64,000 nt of DNA from an uncultured Bacteroidota bacterium (GTDB taxonomy: Bacteria > Bacteroidota > Bacteroidia > JABEUT01): the NCBI GenBank assembly GCA_903863935.1, contig CAIPDV010000042.1, forward strand, positions 132,869-196,868, in the 5' to 3' direction. A model generated the notes under the pieces. That model saw only the letters and a program-made list of their open reading frames with translations, did not search any database and was not told the DNA's origin. This document shows positions 17,971 through 25,781 of the stretch, piece by piece (position 1 is the first letter of the stretch; every line of letters begins with the position of its first letter). The position numbers were made by a program, and so were the translations under genes.

Positions 17971-18196
17971 AATTCAATAAAAATCCATTCCGGAATATAT
18001 TATTTTATATTGATTTTCAAACAGATAATTCCTGCATTAGATATCCCTTCCCAAAACTGCAAAAAATCAGTTTTTAAGTGGGTTTGAGGTGCTATGTTTG
18101 CAATTACATTTATACTTATTATTAAAAATAAAGTTACCTTTTTCTATTAAAATTTCGCAAATAGTTATAAACAACCCATTCACAGACAGAATATTA

Positions 18197-18204
18197 TAGC
18201 TTTG
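18197..18204 (+). promoter_or_regulatory. -7 promoter box of the SprB-repeat gene
   Basis: TAGCTTTG, perfect TAnnTTTG, 46 bases before the ATG at 18251. The region 17971-18250 otherwise shows nothing supportable. Confidence 0.5.
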
Positions 18205-18250
18205 CAATACATCCAATAAACCCCTTAATTTAACCTTCTAAATCATCCTC

Positions 18251-21200
18251 ATGAAAGCAGCATTATTCCTCACAAACACCTCAAAAACAACAAGATACAA
18301 GTTCACATTTAATTTAAAGTCATTGAGTTTTTGCCTTGTGTTCCTCTTGTTAATAACTCAGCAATCCTTTGCACAGTTTGGCACCTGGACCAAAGTGGCA
18401 ACCAATGCCCCTAACTATAATATGGGTGTAATGTTACTGATGACCGATGGAACAGTTATCTGTAAGGATGATCAGGGCACGAACACCGGTACTGGCTGGA
18501 ATAAACTAACACCAAACATTAACGGCAGTTATATCAATGGAACATGGAGTTCAATCGCATCGATGAACCGTGACCGCTTATTTTTCCCCAGCCAGGTGCT
18601 TCCCGATGGTAAGGTTTTTGTAGCAGGCGGAGAATATGGTGCAGGTGCAACTCACGGAGAAGTGTATGATCCGGTTGCGAATACCTGGACAAATACAAAC
18701 GCTGTTGTAAGCAATATGAACGTGTATGATGGTAATTCAATGATTTTGCCTTCGGGTGTTGTATTAGTAGGTTTGCAAAGTGGAATTAACCCTTCCTTCG
18801 ATTGTCAATTTTATACTGAAAGCACCAATAACTGGACCACTGCACCAACTGCCCCGTTAAACCACGATGAAGCATCCTGGCTTAAACTACCCGACTCTAC
18901 CATCTTGTTTATCGGAATCCATTCCACCAATTCATGCCGTTATGTTCCTAAAACAAATACCTGGATTACGGATGCAACCGTACCTACAAACATTTATGAC
19001 AATTATGGCTTTGAAGCAGGTGCAGCTCTTTTACTTCCGAACGGAAAAGGTATCTTCTTTGGAGCCAACGGCCACAATGTAATTTACACCCCTTCGGGAA
19101 CAACTGCTCCTGGCACCTGGGCTAATGCCGCCGACTTCCCGACTATAAGTGGAAATAAAACAGGACAAATTGATGCACCGGCCGCGATGGAGCCAAACGG
19201 TAAAATTTTATGTGCTGTATCTCCTGTAAATACAAGCAATGCCGACCAGTTCCGTTCTCCAACCTGGTTTGTGGAATACGATTATACAACTAATACTTTT
19301 GCACAGGTAACATCTACTATTCCGGGGTTAGGTGCCGATTCATTAGCTGGAATTGATTGCGATTATGTAAACTTCCTGCTCCTTCCTGATGGTAGTGTTC
19401 TTATGAGTATTGATCAGTTTTCCATCTCCAATGAATATTGGATATATACACCTGTTGGATCTCCAATTGCTGCAGGTATTCCAACTATCAACAGTATTTA
19501 CCAAACCACCTGCGGAAGTTACCACATCAGAGGAAAATTATTCAATGGTATTTCGGAAGGAACAGGCTTTGGTGATGACTGGCAAATGTCTACCAACTAC
19601 CCTATCGTTAGATTGACCAACGGAACCAATGTATATTATGCCAAAACCTCTTACTGGAACAGAGTTGGTGCAGTTCGCACCGATAGCCTTGAAGATACTG
19701 CCACCTTTACACTTCCTGCCGGATTGCCTGCCGGAACCTATTCGTTAGTGGTTATTGCAAACGGGTTCCCTTCCAAACCAACCTTATTTACCACCTACGG
19801 AGTATCTGCTTCTGTAACTGCGCAAGTTACCTGCAATGGTGGAACCAATGGTAATGCTACAGCAACCGTGCAAGGCGGCAATAGTCCATATACCTACAAA
19901 TGGGCTAACAGTTCTTCAACCGTTTCAACATCAAACCCCACGGGGCCAATATTAAGTGCGGGTACGTATACGCTAACAATAACGGACAAAATAGGGTGTA
20001 CTACTACAGCAACGGTAACAATTACGCAACCCACAGCAGTCGCGGTAAGCATTGCTTCGCATATCAATTCAAGTTGCAGCACGGGCGGTAGTGCTACGGC
20101 AAATGCAGCTACCGGTGGCTCATCACCTTACACCTATGTCTGGTCGCCAAGTGGCGGAACAAACCTTACAGCTTCCGGACTTTCGGCCGGAACCTATACC
20201 ATTACGGCTACGGACAACCATGGTTGTACGGGCACAAACACGGTAATTATTACCTCCGCTTCTACAATACGTGATAGCGTTGCAAGCATTACCTATCCTG
20301 CATGTAACGGAGGAAGTGGAAGTGCAACGATAGGATATAAGAATGGAACTGCTCCTTATACCTTCACCTGGAGCCCTAATTCCAATTCCACAGCAAGTGC
20401 CTCAGGGCTTTCTGCCGGAACCTATACAGTAATTGTAAATGATAAAAACAATTGCCCTAATTCAGTTACTTTCACAATGACTCAGCCCGCAGTAATTGCA
20501 GCGAATGCAACTGTTACTGCCAATATAAATTGTAACGGAGGAAATACTGGAAGTGCGAACAGCACACCAACCGGAGGAACAACACCATACACTTACGCCT
20601 GGTCTGGTGGTGGAACAAACGCCACTAAAACCGGATTATCCGCAGGAACTTTTACCATAACAGTTACCGACAAAAACGGTTGTTCAGCTACTTCTACAGT
20701 AACATTAACCCAGCCAACTTCTTTAACAGTGCTTGCAAACACAACAGCGAATGTAAATTGCAACGGAGGCGCAGGCGGAAGTGTTTCTTCTACACCTGCC
20801 GGTGGAACTTCACCATATACATATGCATGGTCAGGTGGAGGAACAAATTCAACGAAAACAGGATTAACAGCAGGAACTTTTACTATAACGGTTACCGACA
20901 ACAAAGGATGTACTGCAACAGCTACTGCTACCGTTACACAACCTGTATCATTAACGGTTACAGCCAGTGTTACAGCTCAGGAAAATTGTAATGGCGGTGC
21001 TAACGGAAGTGTTTCCTCAACACCTGCAGGCGGAACTTCACCTTATACCTACGCCTGGTCAGGTGGTGGAACAAATTCAACGAAAACCGCATTGACAGCA
21101 GGCACTTATACTATTACAGTTACAGATAACCATGGTTGCACAGCAACTGCTTCAGCCACTATCACACAACCTGTTGTGTTAACAGTAACTGCAATCACTA

Positions 21201-23464
21201 CCGCTAATGCAGGATGTACTACGTTAGGAAGTGTTTCTTCAACACCTGCAGGTGGAACTTCTCCTTATACCTATTTATGGACCGGAGGCAGCACAACTTC
21301 AACTGAAACAGGACTCGGTGCTGGAACCTACACCATAACGGTTACTGATAAGAATGGTTGTGCGGCAACCGCATCTACCGTGGTAACACAATCAGCAAGC
21401 GTTACTGTTACTGCCAACGTAACAGCAAATATTAATTGTAATGGCGGAGCTAACGGAAGTGTTTCTTCAACACCCGCCGGTGGAACTTCTCCTTATACCT
21501 ATGCATGGTCAGGCGGCGGAACAAACGCTACTAAATCGGGTCTGACCGCAGGAACCTACACCATAACTGTTACCGATAACAAAGGTTGTATAGCAACTGC
21601 ATCTGCAACTATTACACAACCTGCTTTATTAACAATTACAGCTAATACTACGGCAAATATTAACTGTAATGGTGGTGCTAACGGAAGTGTTTCTTCAACA
21701 CCTGCAGGCGGAACAACACCATATACCTATGCATGGTCTGGTGGCGGAACAAGTGCTACAAAGACCGCACTAACAGCCGGAACATACACTATAACAGTAA
21801 CCGATAATCATGGATGCACAGCAACTGCTTCTACAGTTGTTACCCAACCAATACAATTAACAGTTACTGCCAATACTACGGCTAATGCAGGATGTAGCAC
21901 CCTTGGTAGTGTTTCATCTACACCTGCCGGAGGAACTTCACCTTACACCTATGCTTGGACTGGTGGCAGTACAAACTCCACGGAAACAGGCCTTACTGGT
22001 GGAACCTATACTATTACAGTAACGGATAACAACGGATGTGCCGCAACCGCATCTACAATTATAACCCAATCACCTGCGGTAACCGTAACAGCAAGTGTTA
22101 CTGCAAATGTACTTTGCAATGGAGGCTCAACTGGCAGTGTTTTATCGACACCAGCCAATGGAACAGCTCCATACACCTACTCATGGACAGGCGGTGGAAC
22201 AAATGCAGCTGAATCAGGTCTTTCTTCAGGCAGCTACACTATAACGGTAACTGACAATAGTGGATGTACTGCTACAGCTTCTGCAACAATTACTGAACCT
22301 CCGGTTTTAAGCACATCTGCTTCTGTTAAATCAAATGTAAATTGCAATGGTGGAAATAACGGAGGTGTTACTTCATCAACATCCGGCGGAACTTCACCAT
22401 ACACTTATTCATGGACGGGTGGCGGAACAAATGCATCTGAAACTGGACTAACAGCAGGCTCTTATACTATTACTGTAACCGATAATAATGGTTGTTCAGC
22501 TACTGCTTCTTCTATAATTACTCAGGCTCCATCACTAGGAGTTTTAGCGGGCGTTACCGGATATGTAAGTTGTAACGGAGGTAATAATGGAGGCGTTACA
22601 TCAACGCCATCGGGAGGTACTTCACCTTATACTTATTCATGGACCGGTGGAGGAACCAATGCTGCCGAATCCGGACTAACCGCAGGAACTTATACTATTA
22701 CTGTTACCGACATTAACGGATGTACTGCAAGTGCTACTGCAACCATAACAGAACCTGTTCAAATTGCTGTTATTGCAGGTGTTTCGAATGAAGTAAGCTG
22801 TTTCGGAGAATCGAATGGAGTAATTGCTGCTACTCCTTCCGGAGGAACCACACCTTATACCTATGCATGGACAGGCGGAGCAACAACTTCCTCCGTTTCC
22901 GGACTTACAATTGGTAATTATACTGTAACCCTAACCGATAATAATGGTTGTACTGCTACTTCATCTACAACTGTTACTCAGCCTACAGCTATAACCTTAA
23001 TTCAAGGTTCGGCAACGGCAAGCATTGGTAATTGCAATGGTTCAGCATGGGTAACACCTTCGGGCGGAACCAGCCCTTATACTTACTTATGGACAGGCGG
23101 CCAGACCACAGATACTATTACCGGACAGTGTAAAGGAAACTACTGTTGCAAGGTTACCGACCACAATGGTTGCGTAGATAGCATTTGTGTTGATATATTA
23201 ACAGGAATTCAGGAACTCAGCAATGCTTCATCCCTCAATGTATATCCTGATCCGAACACAGGCTACTTTACCATTACCGGATTATTACATGGACAGATCA
23301 TTGAGATCTATAATTATGTTGGCCAAAAAGTAAGTTCTGCAAATGCAGATAATGAAACCATGCATTTCAATATTTCCATGTATGCCAACGGTGTTTACAT
23401 GATCCGTATTGAAAACAAGGATGGCAGCATAGTAACGCAAAAGAAAATGGTGAAGACTTATTAG
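18251..23464 (+). CDS. Giant secreted kelch / SprB-repeat protein with T9SS sorting domain
   Basis: 1737 residues. After a signal region (FCLVFLLLITQQSFAQ) come kelch/galactose-oxidase-like propeller repeats (DGKVFVAGGEYGAGATHGEV, VYDPVANTWTNTN) to about residue 500, then 15 SprB-type repeats (about 75 residues each, residues ~520-1655), each with CNGG, G-G-T-S/T-P-Y-T-Y-x-W, L-x-A-G-T-Y-T-I-T-V-T-D and N-x-G-C. The C-terminus is a type A T9SS sorting domain (SLNVYPDPNTGYFTI). SprB-repeat proteins are surface adhesins exported by type IX secretion and used in gliding or attachment; the kelch head suggests carbohydrate binding. Repeats 5-7 and 8-10 form a duplicated three-repeat block. Repeat-rich Thr/Gly/Ser codons make this region unlike its neighbours. 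Confidence 0.93.
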   Translation: MKAALFLTNTSKTTRYKFTFNLKSLSFCLVFLLLITQQSFAQFGTWTKVATNAPNYNMGVMLLMTDGTVICKDDQGTNTGTGWNKLTPNINGSYINGTWSSIASMNRDRLFFPSQVLPDGKVFVAGGEYGAGATHGEVYDPVANTWTNTNAVVSNMNVYDGNSMILPSGVVLVGLQSGINPSFDCQFYTESTNNWTTAPTAPLNHDEASWLKLPDSTILFIGIHSTNSCRYVPKTNTWITDATVPTNIYDNYGFEAGAALLLPNGKGIFFGANGHNVIYTPSGTTAPGTWANAADFPTISGNKTGQIDAPAAMEPNGKILCAVSPVNTSNADQFRSPTWFVEYDYTTNTFAQVTSTIPGLGADSLAGIDCDYVNFLLLPDGSVLMSIDQFSISNEYWIYTPVGSPIAAGIPTINSIYQTTCGSYHIRGKLFNGISEGTGFGDDWQMSTNYPIVRLTNGTNVYYAKTSYWNRVGAVRTDSLEDTATFTLPAGLPAGTYSLVVIANGFPSKPTLFTTYGVSASVTAQVTCNGGTNGNATATVQGGNSPYTYKWANSSSTVSTSNPTGPILSAGTYTLTITDKIGCTTTATVTITQPTAVAVSIASHINSSCSTGGSATANAATGGSSPYTYVWSPSGGTNLTASGLSAGTYTITATDNHGCTGTNTVIITSASTIRDSVASITYPACNGGSGSATIGYKNGTAPYTFTWSPNSNSTASASGLSAGTYTVIVNDKNNCPNSVTFTMTQPAVIAANATVTANINCNGGNTGSANSTPTGGTTPYTYAWSGGGTNATKTGLSAGTFTITVTDKNGCSATSTVTLTQPTSLTVLANTTANVNCNGGAGGSVSSTPAGGTSPYTYAWSGGGTNSTKTGLTAGTFTITVTDNKGCTATATATVTQPVSLTVTASVTAQENCNGGANGSVSSTPAGGTSPYTYAWSGGGTNSTKTALTAGTYTITVTDNHGCTATASATITQPVVLTVTAITTANAGCTTLGSVSSTPAGGTSPYTYLWTGGSTTSTETGLGAGTYTITVTDKNGCAATASTVVTQSASVTVTANVTANINCNGGANGSVSSTPAGGTSPYTYAWSGGGTNATKSGLTAGTYTITVTDNKGCIATASATITQPALLTITANTTANINCNGGANGSVSSTPAGGTTPYTYAWSGGGTSATKTALTAGTYTITVTDNHGCTATASTVVTQPIQLTVTANTTANAGCSTLGSVSSTPAGGTSPYTYAWTGGSTNSTETGLTGGTYTITVTDNNGCAATASTIITQSPAVTVTASVTANVLCNGGSTGSVLSTPANGTAPYTYSWTGGGTNAAESGLSSGSYTITVTDNSGCTATASATITEPPVLSTSASVKSNVNCNGGNNGGVTSSTSGGTSPYTYSWTGGGTNASETGLTAGSYTITVTDNNGCSATASSIITQAPSLGVLAGVTGYVSCNGGNNGGVTSTPSGGTSPYTYSWTGGGTNAAESGLTAGTYTITVTDINGCTASATATITEPVQIAVIAGVSNEVSCFGESNGVIAATPSGGTTPYTYAWTGGATTSSVSGLTIGNYTVTLTDNNGCTATSSTTVTQPTAITLIQGSATASIGNCNGSAWVTPSGGTSPYTYLWTGGQTTDTITGQCKGNYCCKVTDHNGCVDSICVDILTGIQELSNASSLNVYPDPNTGYFTITGLLHGQIIEIYNYVGQKVSSANADNETMHFNISMYANGVYMIRIENKDGSIVTQKKMVKTY
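20734..22090 (+). repeat. Two tandem copies of a three-unit SprB block (~678 bp each)
   Basis: Block 1 about 20734-21411 and block 2 about 21412-22090. The units share position-specific marks: first units end DNKGC, second units have TALTAGTY and DNHGC, third units have NAGC-T-LGSV and CAATAST. Confidence 0.75.
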
Positions 23465-23474
23465 ACTTCACCAT

Positions 23475-23497
23475 ACCCTCTCCTGTGAGGAGAGGGT
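23475..23497. repeat. Short inverted repeat after the SprB-repeat gene
   Basis: ACCCTCTCCT / AGGAGAGGGT, perfect 10-bp stem around GTG, 10 bases after the stop. No T-tract follows. Confidence 0.7.
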
Positions 23498-23510
23498 AAA
23501 GCCACAAAAC

Positions 23511-23548
23511 AAAAGGGAGGAAAATATTTCCTCCCTTTTTTGTTTTTC
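23511..23548 (+). terminator. Rho-independent terminator of the SprB-repeat gene
   Basis: Stem AAAAGGGAGGAAA / TTTCCTCCCTTTT with a short loop, followed by TTTGTTTTT. It is about 47 bases after the stop codon. Confidence 0.88.
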
Positions 23549-23582
23549 CACAATATGCTGATAATATTTTTTTAAAAGCGTC

Positions 23583-23613
23583 TTTGGAATTCCAACTATT
23601 TAAATTATATTTG
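23583..23613 (+). promoter_or_regulatory. Complete Bacteroidota promoter (-33/-7)
   Basis: TTTG (23583-23586), 19-base spacer, TATATTTG (23606-23613): an exact match to TTTG-N19-TAnnTTTG. It fixes ATG 23644 as the start of the next gene. Confidence 0.8.
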
Positions 23614-23643
23614 ATATCGGTAAGGTCATACCAACTATATTTT

Positions 23644-24468
23644 ATGAAGAGGATTTATAATTTAATTGCGCTCATTTCCTTTACTGTTATTGGACATGCA
23701 GCCTTATCTCAGAATTTTTATTGCGATTCCGCCAATGGTAACGTCGTCATTTTTTCAAACTACGATGGAGGCAAACTCGTAATCAACATTGATAAAAACA
23801 TACCAAATCTGAAGGTAGGTATTGTAAGTTATGAAACCGACAGTGTTATTTTTACGGGTACCTACCTTAACAATGTTACCCAGATGGAATGGGCAGGTTA
23901 TAATGCTTTCAATAACCATTGCCCTGGGGCATCTCCTGTTACAACCGTAATTGTAAACGCTCCTGTTACACCTGTCATAAAAATAAATCCCGCAGTCGGA
24001 TATTCCAATGCGAATGGCTATTCCTCCATTGATTGCAATTATTCCTGCAGCACAACAACCAACCAGGGTGGATGTAACACGGCAGACCAGATAGCTTATT
24101 TTTTCTTTAGTGAATTTAGTGCCAGTTCGTTGCTTTTCCATTATACCCAGTATGGCTGCTGGTCGGGTATTCATACCATTTCCGCAGGTGGCAATTGCTG
24201 CGCTTTGCCGGTTAACGCATCTGCGCAGGATGTAACCGAGGAACCGGCGATGCCTTCGCCGACTTTAATTAATGGCTTCCTGCATATTGAATCAGCCTAT
24301 CAATTGGGACGGATACAGATGTATGATTTACTCGGAAATTGTATTTATAATTTAGAACCTAAAACTTCTACTATTGATTTGGACATGCATAGTAAGCCAC
24401 CAGGTATTTATCTCTATCGTATGGAGATCGGGAATACACTTAAAGTAGGCAAAGTAGTTCTCAGATAA
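23644..24468 (+). CDS. Secreted protein of unknown function with T9SS C-terminal domain
   Basis: 274 residues from ATG 23644. Signal peptide MKRIYNLIALISFTVIGHAA cut near LSQ. The middle part is Cys-rich (CNYSC, QGGCNTADQ, YGCWSG, GGNCCALP), suggesting disulfides, but no family is recognised. The last ~75 residues (LINGFLHIESAYQLGRIQMY, then GIYLYRMEIGN) form a type A T9SS sorting domain that targets the protein through the type IX system and is removed at the surface. It follows the SprB-repeat cargo but has its own strong promoter and a terminator before it, so it is a separate unit. Confidence 0.8.
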   Translation: MKRIYNLIALISFTVIGHAALSQNFYCDSANGNVVIFSNYDGGKLVINIDKNIPNLKVGIVSYETDSVIFTGTYLNNVTQMEWAGYNAFNNHCPGASPVTTVIVNAPVTPVIKINPAVGYSNANGYSSIDCNYSCSTTTNQGGCNTADQIAYFFFSEFSASSLLFHYTQYGCWSGIHTISAGGNCCALPVNASAQDVTEEPAMPSPTLINGFLHIESAYQLGRIQMYDLLGNCIYNLEPKTSTIDLDMHSKPPGIYLYRMEIGNTLKVGKVVLR

Positions 24469-24482
24469 ACGTATAAAAAGAA

Positions 24483-24512
24483 ATTCCGGTCAAATGTAAT
24501 TCTGACCGGAAT
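24483..24512. terminator. Bidirectional terminator between the T9SS gene and rpsT
   Basis: Perfect 10-bp stem ATTCCGGTCA / TGACCGGAAT with a 10-base loop. The minus-strand exit reads TTCTTTTTATAC, a T-rich tract suited to ending rpsT; it also lies just after the plus-strand gene. Confidence 0.75.
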
Positions 24513-24572
24513 ACTTGTACCATAACAACCCTGCTAAGAGGGCAGTTACTATCTTTCTAATATAAAAGTCCC

Positions 24573-24896
24573 TTACTTAGCCTTTGAGGTGGTTTTCTTT
24601 GCAGCCTTTGGAGCCTTTTCTGCAACAGCAGCTTTAGGAGCAGCAGCAGCAGCTCTGGCTTTATTGGCTCTCTTCATAAGTTTCGACTTTAAATTTGAAG
24701 CCTTGTTCTTATGGAAAATATTTTTCTTGGCAAGCTTATCAATGGAAGAAAGTAACTTTTTCAGATCATCTGTAGGTACTTCGTTCTGAGTTTCTTTCTT
24801 TAAAAGCGTACGAACAGTTTTAGCCTGGTAGCGGTTACGTTGTCTTTTGGCCTCGTTAGACCTTGTCCTTTTGATAGCTGATTTGTGGTTTGCCAT
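24573..24896 (-). CDS. rpsT: 30S ribosomal protein S20
   Basis: 107 residues. Binds the 5' domain of 16S rRNA early in small-subunit assembly. The start MANHKSAIKRTRSNEAKRQR is diagnostic. The core ends near KRANKARAAA, after which come about 25 extra residues of Ala/Lys/Pro repeats (APKAAVAEKAPKAAKKTTSK), giving a histone-H1-like basic tail on a protein that is usually 84-88 residues. No clear TAnnTTTG box precedes it. Confidence 0.96.
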   Translation of the reverse strand: MANHKSAIKRTRSNEAKRQRNRYQAKTVRTLLKKETQNEVPTDDLKKLLSSIDKLAKKNIFHKNKASNLKSKLMKRANKARAAAAAPKAAVAEKAPKAAKKTTSKAK

Positions 24897-24924
24897 TTGT
24901 TTGTTTTTGTTTTTGTATTATGCT

Positions 24925-24952
24925 ATTAGCTATTGGCTAATCGCTGTTAGCT
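24925..24952. repeat. TAGCTATTGGCTAAT-type repeat (family D)
   Basis: TATTAGCTATTGGCTAAT, imperfectly palindromic, in the short gap between efp and rpsT. A related copy (TTAATAGCTATTGGCTAATA) lies at 28721-28740 before glsB and a weaker one near 44183 before smpB. Confidence 0.6.
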
Positions 24953-24954
24953 TT

Positions 24955-25515
24955 TTATTTTACTCTTTCGCAATATGATGCAGTTCGGGTATCTATTCTT
25001 ATTTTGTCTCCTGTGTTTACAAATAAAGGAACGTTTACAACACTACCTGTTTCTACTGTAGCAGTTTTAAGTGCGTTGGTAGCAGTATTCCCTTTTTCGC
25101 CGGGTTCGGTATAAGTTACTTCCAGTTCAACAAAGGTTGGTGGTTCTGCCATTATCGGGGCATCGCTTTCAAAAGCAACTTTAACAGCCATACCTTCCTT
25201 CATGAATTTTCCTCCTTGGCCAAAAAGGTTTGCCGGAACGTGTATTTGTTCATAGGTTTCATTATCCATACAAACTACAAAATCACCTTCCTGGTAGATA
25301 TATTGCAGGTCTCTGAATTCAACCCTTGCCACATCTACGGACTCACCTGCCCTGAAACGGTATTCTACAGTTTTGCCGTTCTTTAAATTACGCATTTTAG
25401 CCTGAAAAAAGGCTCTTAAGTTTCCGGGTGTGCGGTGCTGATATTCCACAATTGCACAAAGTTCCCCGTTAAAACGTATTATGGTGCCTACACCAATATC
25501 TCCTGTATTAGACAT
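24955..25515 (-). CDS. efp: Translation elongation factor P
   Basis: 186 residues. Binds the ribosome between the P and E sites and relieves stalling at polyproline. Start ATG 25515 (MSNTGDIGVG) is set by the -7 box at 25536-25543; a longer ORF from 25578 would begin upstream of it. Three beta domains are present, ending with the conserved GDKIRIDTRTASYCERVK. The tip loop of domain I reads HRTPGNLRAFFQ: the position that carries modifiable Lys or Arg in other bacteria (PGKGQA, PGRNxA) is Asn32. It lies 58 bases upstream of rpsT on the same strand. Confidence 0.96.
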   Translation of the reverse strand: MSNTGDIGVGTIIRFNGELCAIVEYQHRTPGNLRAFFQAKMRNLKNGKTVEYRFRAGESVDVARVEFRDLQYIYQEGDFVVCMDNETYEQIHVPANLFGQGGKFMKEGMAVKVAFESDAPIMAEPPTFVELEVTYTEPGEKGNTATNALKTATVETGSVVNVPLFVNTGDKIRIDTRTASYCERVK

Positions 25516-25535
25516 TTTTCTTTTTTTAAGGGGTG

Positions 25536-25543
25536 CAAAGGTA
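25536..25543 (-). promoter_or_regulatory. -7 promoter box of efp
   Basis: TACCTTTG on the minus strand, 20 bases before the ATG; perfect TAnnTTTG. Confidence 0.6.
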
Positions 25544-25674
25544 GTAAATTTTTGATTTGAAATGGCATTTAATGGCATTTTAGTATTATTAGATTGAATT
25601 TAGGCCTATCCTTCATTCACCCTAAACCTGTTTCAGGGGCCCACTAATGCCTTTCTCAATTATTACAATAGTTT

Positions 25675-25702
25675 GGGATGCTGAAACAAGTTCCGCGTGA
25701 CC
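25675..25702. repeat. Palindromic repeat family C, second copy
   Basis: GGGATGCTGAAACAAGTTCC then GCGTGACC, differing from the 10405 copy at two positions in 28. Confidence 0.78.
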
Positions 25703-25732
25703 GAATACAGATTCATTACTGGCATAAAAATA

Positions 25733-25762
25733 AAAAACCCCAACCTTTCGGTTGGGGTTTTT
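25733..25762 (-). terminator. Terminator of the TPR lipoprotein gene
   Basis: Perfect 13-bp stem AAAAACCCCAACC / GGTTGGGGTTTTT around TTTC, 20 bases after the stop; T-tracts on both strands make it bidirectional. Confidence 0.92.
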
Positions 25763-25781
25763 ATGTTATTCTAACAGCTTA

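Noticed and set aside
19800-23200. SprB repeat region as a rearranged or chimeric stretch with frameshifts
   Set aside because: One frame stays open for 1737 codons and each repeat keeps its motifs; the repetition is real protein structure.
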